From: JAEUHZ01 sp964552795
Lineage (GTDB): Bacteria; Planctomycetota; UBA1135; GCA-002686595
Direction: 5' to 3'
DNA: 64,000 nucleotides
Assembly: GCA_964552795.1 (NCBI GenBank)
Contig: CAZKIO010000013.1
Coordinates: forward strand, 21,850 to 85,849
Made by a program: the position numbers and the translations under genes. Under the pieces are notes generated by a model. That model saw only the letters and a list, made by a program, of their open reading frames with translations, searched no databases and was not told the origin of the DNA. This document shows positions 16,582-25,363 of this stretch, in pieces (the stretch's first letter is position 1; each line of letters opens with the position of its first letter).

Positions 16582-19020
16582 ATGCCGAGCCCCCTCCTCG
16601 CCCGCGTCGCGTCCCTCGTCCCCCTCCTCCTCGCCGCGACCGCCGGGCCCGCGACCGGGCAGACCGGCGCGCTGCCCAGCCAGGAGGTGCCCCAGGCGCA
16701 CGACACGGGCCTCGTCGCCAACCCCACCGCACAGGAGCGCGTGGTCGCGTCGTTCGTGGTGCACGTCACCGGCGCGCCCTGGCTGCGCCTGGCGTTCGAT
16801 CAGCTGCAGCTCGCCGGCGACGCGCTGGCCGGCACGGGCGCGCGCGTCCGCATGATTTCCGCGCTGGACGGCGGGACGCAGGAACTCGACGCCATCCGGG
16901 CCAGCCAGTGGCAGCTCACCAGCGCGTACTTCAACGGCGACACCGTGCTCGTCGAGCTCGTGGCTCCGCCCTTCGCTTCCGGCAGCCGCGCCGTCGTGAG
17001 CCAGGTCAGCGCGGGCCTGCCGCCGATCCCCGAGGAGTCGCAGTGCGGGGCGACCGACGACCGCGTGCTCTCCAGCGATCCGCGCGCGGCGCGCATCGTC
17101 CCCGTCGGCTGCACGGGCTGGCTGATCGACGATTGCCAGCGCTGCTTCCTGACGGCCGGGCACTGCACGGGCTCCAGCTTCCAGGTCGTGCAGTTCAACG
17201 TCCCGCTCTCGACGTCGGGCGGCACGATCCAGAACCCGCCGCCCGAGCACCAGTACGCGATCGACCCGGCCAGCCTGCAGGGCAACGGCGGCCAGGGCGT
17301 GGGGAACGACTGGGCCTACTTCGGCGTGTTCCCCAACGCGACGACGGGCCTCACGCCCGCCCAGGCGCAAGGTGCGACCTACACGCTCGTCGCGCCGCCC
17401 TCGTTCAACGCGTCGGAGGAGATCCGGATCACAGGCTACGGCACCGATTCCACGCCTTCCCAGAACAACCAGGTGCAGCAGACCCACACCGGTCCGTGGG
17501 CGGCCTTCACGGGCACGACGCTCTCGTACCAGGCGGACACGACCGGCGGGAACTCGGGCTCGCCCGTGATCCACGAGCCGACCGGGCTCGCGATCGGGAT
17601 CCACACGCACGGCGGCTGCACCAGCACCGGCGGCCAGAACAACGGCACGGCGTCGACGCACGCCGGCCTGCAGGCCGCGCTCGCCAGCCCGCTCGGCGTG
17701 TGCGCCGCCGGGTTGCAGGCGGTCGCCCCGCCGCCGCTCGCGGTGCCTCCCGGCGCGCCGACGACCGTGTCCGTGCGCGCCGTCGGCCCGGTCGTCGCCG
17801 GCAGCGTGCAGTTGCACGCGCGCGACGGCGCGGGCGCGTTCGTCGCCCAGGTGATGAACAGCGCGGGAGGCGGCGTGTACACGGCGGCCCTGCCGGCGTT
17901 CGAGTGCGGCGCGACGCCGCAGTACTTCTTCAGCGCGCAGAGCCCGGCCTGCGGCCTGGTGACGTCGCCGTCAGGCGCGCCCGCGGCGTTCTTCGCCACG
18001 CAGGTCGGCGCGGTCGAAGGGATCTTCGCCGACAGCTTCGAAGCCGACCTGGGCTGGACGGTGAACAGCGACGCCAGCCTGACCACCGGCGCGTGGGAGC
18101 GCGGGATCCCCGTCAACAACAACCGCGGCGATCCGCCGAGCGACGCCGACGGTTCCGGCCGCTGCTTCGTGACCCAGAACGTCGCGGGCAACTTCGACGT
18201 CGACGGCGGCACGACGTTCCTCGTCTCTCCGGTGATCTCGGCCCCGGCCGGATCGCGGATCCGCTGGTCGTGGTGGCTCGGCAGCACGGGCAGCCTCGGC
18301 GCGGGTGACGGCCTGTTCGTCGCGGTGGCGACCGACCCGGCCGGCACGAACTGGCAGACCGTGCGCAGCTACACGAGCGCGACCAATGCCTGGACGACCG
18401 ACTCGATCCAGGTCGGCGTGGACGTGCCCGCCAGCGCGACTCTGCGACTGCGCTTCGCCTGCGCCGACGCCGGCACGGGCCACGTGGTCGAAGGCGGTGT
18501 CGACGCGGTCGCCGTGGAGCGCGTCACGTGCTCGCCGGCCGGCACCGGACTGTGCTTCGGGGACGGCACCGGCACCGCGTGTCCGTGCGGCAACGCCGGC
18601 GCCACGGGCCGCGGCTGTGCCAACTCCGCCGTGGCGCAGGGTGCGCGGCTGCGCGCGTTCGGCACCGCTTCGGTGGCAAGCGACCTCGTGACGCTGGCTG
18701 CCGACGGTCTGCCCGGCACGGCGCCCGCGCTGTTCTTCCAGGGCACCGCGACGGTCGCGGACGGGGCGGGTGCGGTGTTCGGCGACGGCCTGCGCTGCGC
18801 CGCCGGCACCGTGGTGCGACTCGGCACGCGCAACGCGAACGCCGGCGCGGTCGCGCTCGGCCGCGGCATCAGCGGCGATCCGTCGATCGCCGCCGTGGGC
18901 CTCGTGCCCGCGGGCGGCGGGCTGCGGCACTACCAGGTCTGGTACCGCAACGCAGTCGCGTTCTGCACGGGCGACACGTTCAACCTCTCGAACGGTCTGT
19001 CGCTGACCTGGACACCCTGA
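16582..19020 (+). CDS. Secreted trypsin-like serine protease with CPCGN C-terminal domain
   Basis: The 812-residue product has a signal peptide (residues 1-26, ending ATGQ). The chymotrypsin-fold triad is visible: His194 in LTAGHC, Asp243 in GNDWAYF, and Ser325 in GGNSGSP. Cysteines around the His (CTGW, DDCQRC, GHC) suggest disulfides and so an extracytoplasmic site. After the protease domain come an Ig-like segment and a jelly-roll-like module (about 480-655). Residues 658-812 form the cysteine-rich terminal domain with CFGDG, CPCGN, FGDGLRC, YQVWYRN, FCTGDT and FNLSN. The substrate is unknown. The start was chosen for its signal peptide; upstream codons run into mdh. Confidence 0.87.
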   Translation: MPSPLLARVASLVPLLLAATAGPATGQTGALPSQEVPQAHDTGLVANPTAQERVVASFVVHVTGAPWLRLAFDQLQLAGDALAGTGARVRMISALDGGTQELDAIRASQWQLTSAYFNGDTVLVELVAPPFASGSRAVVSQVSAGLPPIPEESQCGATDDRVLSSDPRAARIVPVGCTGWLIDDCQRCFLTAGHCTGSSFQVVQFNVPLSTSGGTIQNPPPEHQYAIDPASLQGNGGQGVGNDWAYFGVFPNATTGLTPAQAQGATYTLVAPPSFNASEEIRITGYGTDSTPSQNNQVQQTHTGPWAAFTGTTLSYQADTTGGNSGSPVIHEPTGLAIGIHTHGGCTSTGGQNNGTASTHAGLQAALASPLGVCAAGLQAVAPPPLAVPPGAPTTVSVRAVGPVVAGSVQLHARDGAGAFVAQVMNSAGGGVYTAALPAFECGATPQYFFSAQSPACGLVTSPSGAPAAFFATQVGAVEGIFADSFEADLGWTVNSDASLTTGAWERGIPVNNNRGDPPSDADGSGRCFVTQNVAGNFDVDGGTTFLVSPVISAPAGSRIRWSWWLGSTGSLGAGDGLFVAVATDPAGTNWQTVRSYTSATNAWTTDSIQVGVDVPASATLRLRFACADAGTGHVVEGGVDAVAVERVTCSPAGTGLCFGDGTGTACPCGNAGATGRGCANSAVAQGARLRAFGTASVASDLVTLAADGLPGTAPALFFQGTATVADGAGAVFGDGLRCAAGTVVRLGTRNANAGAVALGRGISGDPSIAAVGLVPAGGGLRHYQVWYRNAVAFCTGDTFNLSNGLSLTWTP

Positions 19021-19040
19021 GGGCACACCCTCCGCGTCCA

Positions 19041-19060
19041 GGAGCCGGGATCCCGGTTCC
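19041..19060. terminator. Palindrome between convergent genes
   Basis: A 20-base palindrome with one mismatched pair, centred on CCGGGATCCCGG, lies between the convergent protease and idh stops. Its position suits a bidirectional terminator stem, though its loop is minimal and there is no T-tract. Confidence 0.4.
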
Positions 19061-19078
19061 GATGGCGCTCGCCCGCGC

Positions 19079-20176
19079 TCAGACGCGGACGAGTTCCATC
19101 GCGCGCACGATCGCCTGGCCCATCTCGCGCGTGCCGACGGCGCTGGGGTCGTTGCGGTCGCTCTTGAGGTCGTAGGTCACGTCCTTGCCCTCGCGGATCA
19201 CGTGCGCGATCGCCGCTTCGAGACGCTGCGCCGCCTGGTCCTCGCCCAGGTGCTCGAGCATCAGGACGCCCGAGAGCAGCATGGCCGTCGGGTTGACCTT
19301 GTTCTGGCCCTTGTACTTGGGCGCCGAGCCGTGCGTGGCCTCGAAGATCGCGATGCCGCCGTCGCCCAGGTTCGCTCCGGGCGCGATGCCCAGGCCGCCG
19401 ATCAGGCCGGCGCACAGGTCGCTGACCACGTCGCCGTACAGGTTCGGCAGCACGAGGATGTCGTAGTCCTCGGGCTTCTGCACGAGCTGCATGCACATGT
19501 TGTCGACGATGCGGTCCTCGAAGGCGATGTCCGCGTAGGACTCGGCGACCTTGCGCGCCGTCGAGAGGAACAGCCCGTCCGAGAACTTCATGATGTTGCT
19601 CTTGTGGACGGCCGTGACCTTCTTGCGCCCGCGCTTGCGCGCGTACTCGAAGGCGGCCTTCACGATGCGCTCGGTGCCGCTGATCGAGATCGGCTTGATC
19701 GAGATGCCCGAGTCGGGACGGATCTTGGCGCCCGACAGGTCCTGGATGAACCCGATCAGCTTCCGGGTCTTGTCCTCGCCCTGCTGGAACTCGATGCCGG
19801 CATACAGGTCCTCGGTGTTCTCGCGGAAGATCACGAGATCGATGTCCTGGTAGCGCGAGCGCACGCCGGCGTAGGTCTTGCACGGCCGCACGCAGGCGTA
19901 CAGGTCGAATTCCTTGCGCAGCGCGACGTTCACCGAGCGGAAACCGCCCCCGACCGGCGTCGTGATCGGCGCCTTGATGCAGGTCTTCGTGCGCCGGATG
20001 GACTCCAGCGTCTCGGGCGGCATGGGCGTGCCCAGCTTCTCCATGACGTCGACCCCGGCCTCGGCGATGGCCCAGTCGAACCCGACGCCGGTGGCGTCGA
20101 GGACGTCCTTGGTGACCGCGGCCAGTTCGGGGCCGGTGCCATCGCCCCGGATCAACGTGACGGAGTGCTTCTTCAT
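19079..20176 (-). CDS. NAD-type isocitrate dehydrogenase
   Basis: The 365-residue product belongs to the isocitrate/isopropylmalate dehydrogenase family. The substrate motif SVNVALRKEFDLYACVRP and NTEDLYAG point to isocitrate rather than isopropylmalate. The short length and HGSAPKYKGQ fit the NAD-dependent, IDH3-like branch. The enzyme decarboxylates isocitrate to 2-oxoglutarate. A homoisocitrate or tartrate dehydrogenase is a less likely alternative. With fumC and mdh nearby it makes a TCA neighbourhood, although the protease gene interrupts it. It converges with the protease gene. Confidence 0.88.
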   Translation of the reverse strand: MKKHSVTLIRGDGTGPELAAVTKDVLDATGVGFDWAIAEAGVDVMEKLGTPMPPETLESIRRTKTCIKAPITTPVGGGFRSVNVALRKEFDLYACVRPCKTYAGVRSRYQDIDLVIFRENTEDLYAGIEFQQGEDKTRKLIGFIQDLSGAKIRPDSGISIKPISISGTERIVKAAFEYARKRGRKKVTAVHKSNIMKFSDGLFLSTARKVAESYADIAFEDRIVDNMCMQLVQKPEDYDILVLPNLYGDVVSDLCAGLIGGLGIAPGANLGDGGIAIFEATHGSAPKYKGQNKVNPTAMLLSGVLMLEHLGEDQAAQRLEAAIAHVIREGKDVTYDLKSDRNDPSAVGTREMGQAIVRAMELVRV

Positions 20177-20280
20177 GGGGTGCGCGTGCGGTTCTTCGGT
20201 GCTCGGGAGGAACCGAGCAGCCTAGCCGAGGTGCCTCGGGGGCGCAAACCGGCCGACGCGCGCGCGCGCCGTCCGCCCGC

Positions 20281-21426
20281 TCAGCCCTGGTCCGCCGGCG
20301 CCGGCGCTTCCTTGCGCCACCACTCGCGCCAGGCCTTCACGCGCTTGCCGCGTTCGGCGTCACTGGCGTAGGGATCGAACTTCAGGTCCTTGCCCGAGAC
20401 GGTGCGCAGGGCGATCCAGGCGGTCTCGCGCACGGCCGAGTCGGGATCCTCCAGCGCGTCGATCAGGTTGGGGATCGCCTGGCGCGCGCGCATCTCGCCC
20501 AGCACGCGCGCCGCGGCCATGCGCACGAACACGCTGGGGTCGGCCAGCATCGGGACGATGTGATCGACGGCCGCCGCGTCGCCCGCCGCGCCCAGCGCGG
20601 TGACGGCTTCCCAGCGCAGGCTCTCCTCGGGGCTCTTCAGGTCCGGCAGGCTCTTGTGCCAGGCGGGCGCGCTCGGCGCCGGCGCGGGCTCCGCGGCCTT
20701 CGCGGCGGGCGCGGGGATCTCGGCCAGGCTCTTGGCCAGCGTGCGGCGCTCGTCCTCGGCGCGTGCGATGCGCGCCGTCAGCTCGTCGAAGCGTCGTTCC
20801 AGTTCCGCGTTCACGCCGGGACGCTCGACCAGCGCGCGCAGGCGCTCGACCTCGCCGCCCAGCGCCTCGAGGCGCCCCTGCAGCCGCGCCTGGTCCTCGC
20901 GCAGCGCGGTGACCGCCTCGCCCAGCGCGACGGCGCGCGCGGCCTGAGCGTCGAAGCGCTCGGCGATCCGCGCCTCGACCGCGGCCAGCGCGGGATGCAC
21001 CGTCTGGATCTCGTTCTGCAGGCTGCGCAGCGCTTCGGCGCGGCGCTCGCCCTCCGTGCGCTGCGACGACTGCTCGCGGCCCAGCGCGGCCAGCCGATCG
21101 TCGGTGACGAAGATGGCGAGGGCCGTGAACGCCACCGCCAGCCCCGCCGCCCATACGGCGCCCGTGCCGGCCGGGGCGCGCACACCGTCGCCGCCGTCGC
21201 CCGCGCCGGACCCGGTCTGCGGCCGCGCCGGCGACGGCGCCAACGTCGTCGCGCCGCCCGCCGCGGCGGTGGAGCCGGCCGCGGCCGCCGCCGCCGGCTC
21301 GCCGTGGCTCATCGCGGACTCGCAGGCCGAGCAGATCGTGCGGCCCTTCACGACGCGGGCGCGGCCCGCGTCGAGGTCGGACTGGGGCACCGACTCGTTG
21401 CACAGATCGCAGAAGTGGATCTTCAT
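20281..21426 (-). CDS. Zinc-ribbon, membrane-anchored coiled-coil protein with HEAT repeats
   Basis: The start at 21426 (MKIHFCDLCNESVPQ) gives 381 residues; an AGGAGG lies about a dozen bases upstream. Two CxxC knuckles (CDLC and CSAC, about 6-36) form a zinc ribbon. An Ala/Gly-rich linker, one transmembrane segment (about 88-106) and a long coiled coil (about 110-250) follow. The C-terminus carries HEAT-like repeats (AVDHIVPMLADPS, AIPNLIDALEDPDSAVRE) and a WREWWRKE end common in planctomycete HEAT proteins. I infer a scaffold protein; there is no catalytic motif. Confidence 0.7.
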   Translation of the reverse strand: MKIHFCDLCNESVPQSDLDAGRARVVKGRTICSACESAMSHGEPAAAAAAGSTAAAGGATTLAPSPARPQTGSGAGDGGDGVRAPAGTGAVWAAGLAVAFTALAIFVTDDRLAALGREQSSQRTEGERRAEALRSLQNEIQTVHPALAAVEARIAERFDAQAARAVALGEAVTALREDQARLQGRLEALGGEVERLRALVERPGVNAELERRFDELTARIARAEDERRTLAKSLAEIPAPAAKAAEPAPAPSAPAWHKSLPDLKSPEESLRWEAVTALGAAGDAAAVDHIVPMLADPSVFVRMAAARVLGEMRARQAIPNLIDALEDPDSAVRETAWIALRTVSGKDLKFDPYASDAERGKRVKAWREWWRKEAPAPADQG

Positions 21427-21674
21427 CGCCTGGCATCCTCCTGGTTTGCGGCAGCCTCGTCCGCCGCAGCCGCCGCGGTCGTCCGGCCGGAGCCGCACTG
21501 CAGCCTACTAGCACGCGCGGGGCCGGAGTAGACCTGCAAGCCAGGGGCCGAGGGGTCCGGACCCGCGCCACGAATCCCCGCGCGGGCTCCCGATCCGCGC
21601 GCAGGGCGGCCACGAGCCGGAGCGCTTGCACCATCCGAACGCGCACCGGGCGCGGATCCGCTAACCTCGGCCGC

Positions 21675-22088
21675 GTGGAAGCCGGCCCGCTCAAGTTGAC
21701 CGCGCCCGAGCTCGCGCAGGCCGACGTCCTGGGCCTGCGGTTCCTCGCGGAGTTCTACGCGACCGAGGTCGCGCGGCGCCCCGAGAACCTCGGCGCGTGG
21801 CTGGAGCTCGGCCATCTGTACACGCGCCTGGGCCGGCACGCCGAAGGCCTCGCGGCGGATCGCGAGATCGTCCGGCGCATGCCGGACGACGCGACGGCGC
21901 ACTACAACCTGGCGTGCTCGCACGCCCTGCTCGCGCAGCACGACGACGCGCTGCATTCGCTCGCGCGCGCGATCGAGCTGGGGTACGACGACCGCGAGCA
22001 CCTCCTGGCCGACGAGGACCTCGCCGGGCTGCGCGACGACCCGCGCTTCCGCGCGCTCGCCGACGGCCTGCGCTCGGACGCGAGCTAG
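21675..22088 (+). CDS. Small TPR protein
   Basis: A 137-residue soluble protein with three to four TPR-like helical pairs (NLGAWLELGHLYTRLGRHAEG, then ATAHYNLACSHALL). The tail LADEDLAGLRDDPRFRALAD is typical of stand-alone bacterial TPR proteins. No other domain is seen, and the partner is unknown. Its TAG overlaps the TAG of the convergent lipoprotein gene within a shared CTAG. The 248-base gap before it, shared with the divergent HEAT gene, shows no clear motif. Confidence 0.7.
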   Translation: MEAGPLKLTAPELAQADVLGLRFLAEFYATEVARRPENLGAWLELGHLYTRLGRHAEGLAADREIVRRMPDDATAHYNLACSHALLAQHDDALHSLARAIELGYDDREHLLADEDLAGLRDDPRFRALADGLRSDAS

Positions 22089-22735
22089 TCCGAACCGCGG
22101 TCGGAAGCCTGGGCGGCCGGCGCCGGACGCGCGAGCAGCGGATCGCCCAGACGCTCGGAAGCCCAGCGATCCCAGCGTTCCACCGCGGCGGCGCGCTTCT
22201 CCGGCGTCGCGCGCGGATCGAAGCCCAGACGCTCGCGCGTCGCCTCCTCGAGCGCCTGGATGCACAGCGCGCGGATCACCATGCGCTCGTCCCGCAGGCC
22301 CGAGACCAGCACGGGCACCATCTGCCAGTCGCCCAGGCGCAGCAGCGTCCGCGCGCGTTCCAGCCGAAGGTCCTGGTCGTCCGCGCTCTCGGGCCAGGGG
22401 ATCTGGCGCAACGGCTCGACCAGGCGGCTGTCGCGCGTCGAGCCCAGCGCCGCTAGCGCCGACGAAGCGACGTCCTTGCGCGGATCGGAGACCATCGAGA
22501 GCAGCGTGGGGTACGCCGGTTCGCCGATGCGCGCGAACCAGTGGATCAGCTCGATGCGCTCCATGCCGTGCGTCCAGGGCAGGCGCCGGCCCGCGTCCTC
22601 GATCTGCTGGCGCAGCGCCGGCGAGGGCTCGAGCCAGGGCGAATCGCTCTGGACGGAGGTGCGCGTCGAGCCGCAGCCCACCGCGAGAAGGGCCACGGGG
22701 AGGAGAAGGACCAGTCGTCGCAGCAGTCGGGTCAT
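22085..22735 (-). CDS. HEAT-repeat lipoprotein
   Basis: The start at 22735 (MTRLLRR) gives a classic lipoprotein signal: basic start, hydrophobic core and lipobox LAVGC with the lipidated Cys at residue 21. The remaining 195 residues are helical and HEAT-like (EPAYPTLLSMVSDPRKDVASS, RLVEPLRQIP, MVPVLVSGLRDERM). A protein-binding role at the membrane is inferred. The gene overlaps the convergent TPR gene by four bases at the stops. Confidence 0.7.
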   Translation of the reverse strand: MTRLLRRLVLLLPVALLAVGCGSTRTSVQSDSPWLEPSPALRQQIEDAGRRLPWTHGMERIELIHWFARIGEPAYPTLLSMVSDPRKDVASSALAALGSTRDSRLVEPLRQIPWPESADDQDLRLERARTLLRLGDWQMVPVLVSGLRDERMVIRALCIQALEEATRERLGFDPRATPEKRAAAVERWDRWASERLGDPLLARPAPAAQASDRGSD

Positions 22736-22823
22736 CGAGGGATGCGGGCTGCGGCTCACGACCGCGCTGCCCCGCTGCCGTTGTTTCGACCCCCGGGGCC
22801 GAGCCCTTGACGCCCGCGCGGAC

Positions 22824-25256
22824 TCAGCCGCGCGACCTGGAAAAAAATCCCCGCCCGGCGCTGACCGCCAGAGCCGCCAGACCCGCGATCAGGAATGCGG
22901 GGGCGGCCGGGTGCGGGGCCGGCGCACCGCCGGCGGCCGGCGCCGCGGGAGGGGGGGGTGTGAACCCGCCCGGCGTACGTGCGAACTCGCTCGCCCGCGG
23001 CGCCGCGAAATCGAGCGTGATCCGGCCCGCCGGCGGGCCCGCGTCGACCTCGGCGGTCAGCGTTTCGCCGGCGCCCAGGCGCGCGAAGGCGGCGGGCAGC
23101 GCGACCGCGCGCGCCGCGATCGGATCGTGGCCGGGCGCGGCGCCCAGGAGTTCCACGGTGCCGAGGTCGTCGCCCGCGCGCGAACGCAGGCGGGCCGGCA
23201 GGATCGCCGGCGCGCCAGGCGGAGCGTTCTCCAGCACGAGTTCGCCGTCGCGTTCGACGAGGCGCGGCCGCGCGCGATCTTCGGGCGGCGCGACGGTGCG
23301 CAGCAGCGAGAACAGCGCCGCGCGGACCGGCCCGAGGTCGCCGACCCAATCGTCCGCAGGGACGACCGCGAGGCCGGCCGAGACTCCCAACCCCGCGCGC
23401 CGCACGGCCAGCACCGGTTCGCCGTCGACGAGCCAGACGGTCTGGGCGTCGACCGCGCGCGCGCGCGCCGCGCGCCGCAGCGTCGGCGGCGCGAGATCGA
23501 GGAGCGCTGCCGCGATGTCGTGCGCCCCCGTGGATCGCGCCACGGCCAGCGCATCGCCGGCGCGCACGCGGTCCGCCGCCGCGACGCGCGCGAACAGGCG
23601 CGCCAGCCGCGCCGCGCCGTCCGCGCGCCCCAGGTCGCCCGCTTCCAGGAGTTCGTCGTCGCCGAGCGCCGCAAGGACCTCGCGATCGGGGTCCGCGCCG
23701 GTCACGATCACCGCCAGTCGGACACGCGCGGCGGACAGCCGTTCGCGAGCGCGGCGCGCGCGATCGGCAAGGCCCGCGCGCTCGGGATCGCGTCCATCGC
23801 TGACCAGGATCAGCAGCGTCTCGCGCCCGGCGACGGCCTGGGCGGCGACCGCGTCCAGCGCCGGCCACAGGCGCGTGGGACCGCGCGGTTCGGGCGCGAC
23901 ATCCAGGCGGCGCGCGAGTTCGCGGCGGCGCGCGGGATCGGCGCGCTCGCCCGCCGCGCCCAGTTCGATGGGCGCCGAGACGTCGCCCGCGAAGAACCGC
24001 ACGCGCAGCGCGTCCTCGACCGGTGCGCTCTCGATCATATCGGCCAGCGCCGCGCGCGCGTGCTCGGACGGCGCTCCGGCCATGCTGCCCGACGCGTCGA
24101 CCAGCGCGACGACGTCCCGCGGCGCGCGGTCCGCACCGGCCGGCACCAACGCCGCCACGTCGGGCCGCGTGCTCGTCGTCCAGCGCCAACCCGCCAGGTC
24201 GATCCAGCCGCCGCCGGCGCGCACGAAGCCCGCGACGCGCGCGCGCGCGGACGCGTCGAGCGCCGCGTCCACCGTGATCAGCACGTCGATGCCGGCGAGG
24301 TCGCGCGCGGGATCCGCGGCGACGAGATCGAGATCGGCGGGCCAGGCGCCCAGCGCGGTGTGCAGCGCGTCGCGCTCGGCGGTCGAGCCCCACGCGCCGA
24401 CCGTCGTCACGCCGCGCGCCACGAGTCCGGCGCGCGCCGCGTCGTCCTCCGGGACCGGGTCGGGCAACGCGCGCCCGTCGCCCGCGTGGAGCGTCGCGCG
24501 GATCTCGAGGTCGGCCCGCGCGGCGTCGAGCGCGGGCAGGCGCAACCGCACGCGCGCTTCGGATCCGCGGTCCGGCCCGACCGCGACGCGCGTCTCGCCG
24601 CGACCCACGCGGCCGTCGGGCGTGCTCCAGCGACCCTCGACCCGCATCTCCGCGGCATCCGTCGAACACCAGCGCACGCGCGCCTCGATCTCGAACGGCA
24701 CGCCGCGGCGGAACGCGATCGGCGACGGCAGCGGGTCGACCGCCGCCGATCCCAGCGCGGCCTGCGGCAGGTCCGCGCGTTCGATGCGCACGCCGGTCGA
24801 CGCGAGGCGCGCGGCGACGGGCGCGGGATCCGCGCCGGTGAACGTCCCGTCCCCCACCACCAGGATCCGCGACAGGGTCGCGCCGGCGCGCGGCACGGCG
24901 CACAGCGAGAGGCCCGCGGCGAGATCGGAAGCGTCCTCGCCGCGCGGCGCGGCGGGGTCGAGGAGTCCGTCGGCGTCGGCCGCCCAGCGCGCACCACGCC
25001 CGAAGCACGCGAGCACGAGATCCGCGCCGTCGCGGGCGGCGTCCGCACGCGCCTGCTCCAGCGCGGCCCGCACGGCGTCGCGCCAGGAACCCGCGCGCGT
25101 CGCCACCGCGCTCTTCGAGACGTCGACCAGCACGGCGTGGAGCGGCGCGCCGCGGCCGGCGCGCTCGCGCGGGACGGCGAGCCACGCGCCGAGCGCAAGA
25201 CACAGGACGGCGCCCCAGGCCAGGGCGGGGTCGGTTCGTAGTCGCGGCAGCGGCAC
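22824..25256 (-). CDS. Membrane vWA / amidotransferase-like protein
   Basis: The 810-residue product has an N-terminal membrane segment (about 13-29) and a C-terminal one (about 783-800), so most of it is outside the cytoplasm. A first vWA-like domain carries DVSKS near residue 45. A beta region follows, then an amidotransferase-like Rossmann domain (about 285-365, LAGIDVLITVD, FVRAGGGWIDL). A second vWA domain has a full MIDAS start DASGSMAG near residue 386 and LVSDGRDP. This layout occurs in planctomycete proteins related to BatA-type membrane vWA proteins. Its role is unknown; metal-dependent protein binding is likely. It is divergent from the kinase gene. Confidence 0.75.
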   Translation of the reverse strand: MPLPRLRTDPALAWGAVLCLALGAWLAVPRERAGRGAPLHAVLVDVSKSAVATRAGSWRDAVRAALEQARADAARDGADLVLACFGRGARWAADADGLLDPAAPRGEDASDLAAGLSLCAVPRAGATLSRILVVGDGTFTGADPAPVAARLASTGVRIERADLPQAALGSAAVDPLPSPIAFRRGVPFEIEARVRWCSTDAAEMRVEGRWSTPDGRVGRGETRVAVGPDRGSEARVRLRLPALDAARADLEIRATLHAGDGRALPDPVPEDDAARAGLVARGVTTVGAWGSTAERDALHTALGAWPADLDLVAADPARDLAGIDVLITVDAALDASARARVAGFVRAGGGWIDLAGWRWTTSTRPDVAALVPAGADRAPRDVVALVDASGSMAGAPSEHARAALADMIESAPVEDALRVRFFAGDVSAPIELGAAGERADPARRRELARRLDVAPEPRGPTRLWPALDAVAAQAVAGRETLLILVSDGRDPERAGLADRARRARERLSAARVRLAVIVTGADPDREVLAALGDDELLEAGDLGRADGAARLARLFARVAAADRVRAGDALAVARSTGAHDIAAALLDLAPPTLRRAARARAVDAQTVWLVDGEPVLAVRRAGLGVSAGLAVVPADDWVGDLGPVRAALFSLLRTVAPPEDRARPRLVERDGELVLENAPPGAPAILPARLRSRAGDDLGTVELLGAAPGHDPIAARAVALPAAFARLGAGETLTAEVDAGPPAGRITLDFAAPRASEFARTPGGFTPPPPAAPAAGGAPAPHPAAPAFLIAGLAALAVSAGRGFFSRSRG

Positions 25257-25363
25257 GGCGCGTGAGCCTAGCGTTCCGTGCGCGTGACGGGGACGCGGCG
25301 CGGTCCGCCTGGAGGTGCCGCCACTACTCGGCGGCCGGGCCGGACACTACAGTGGCGGCGCGG

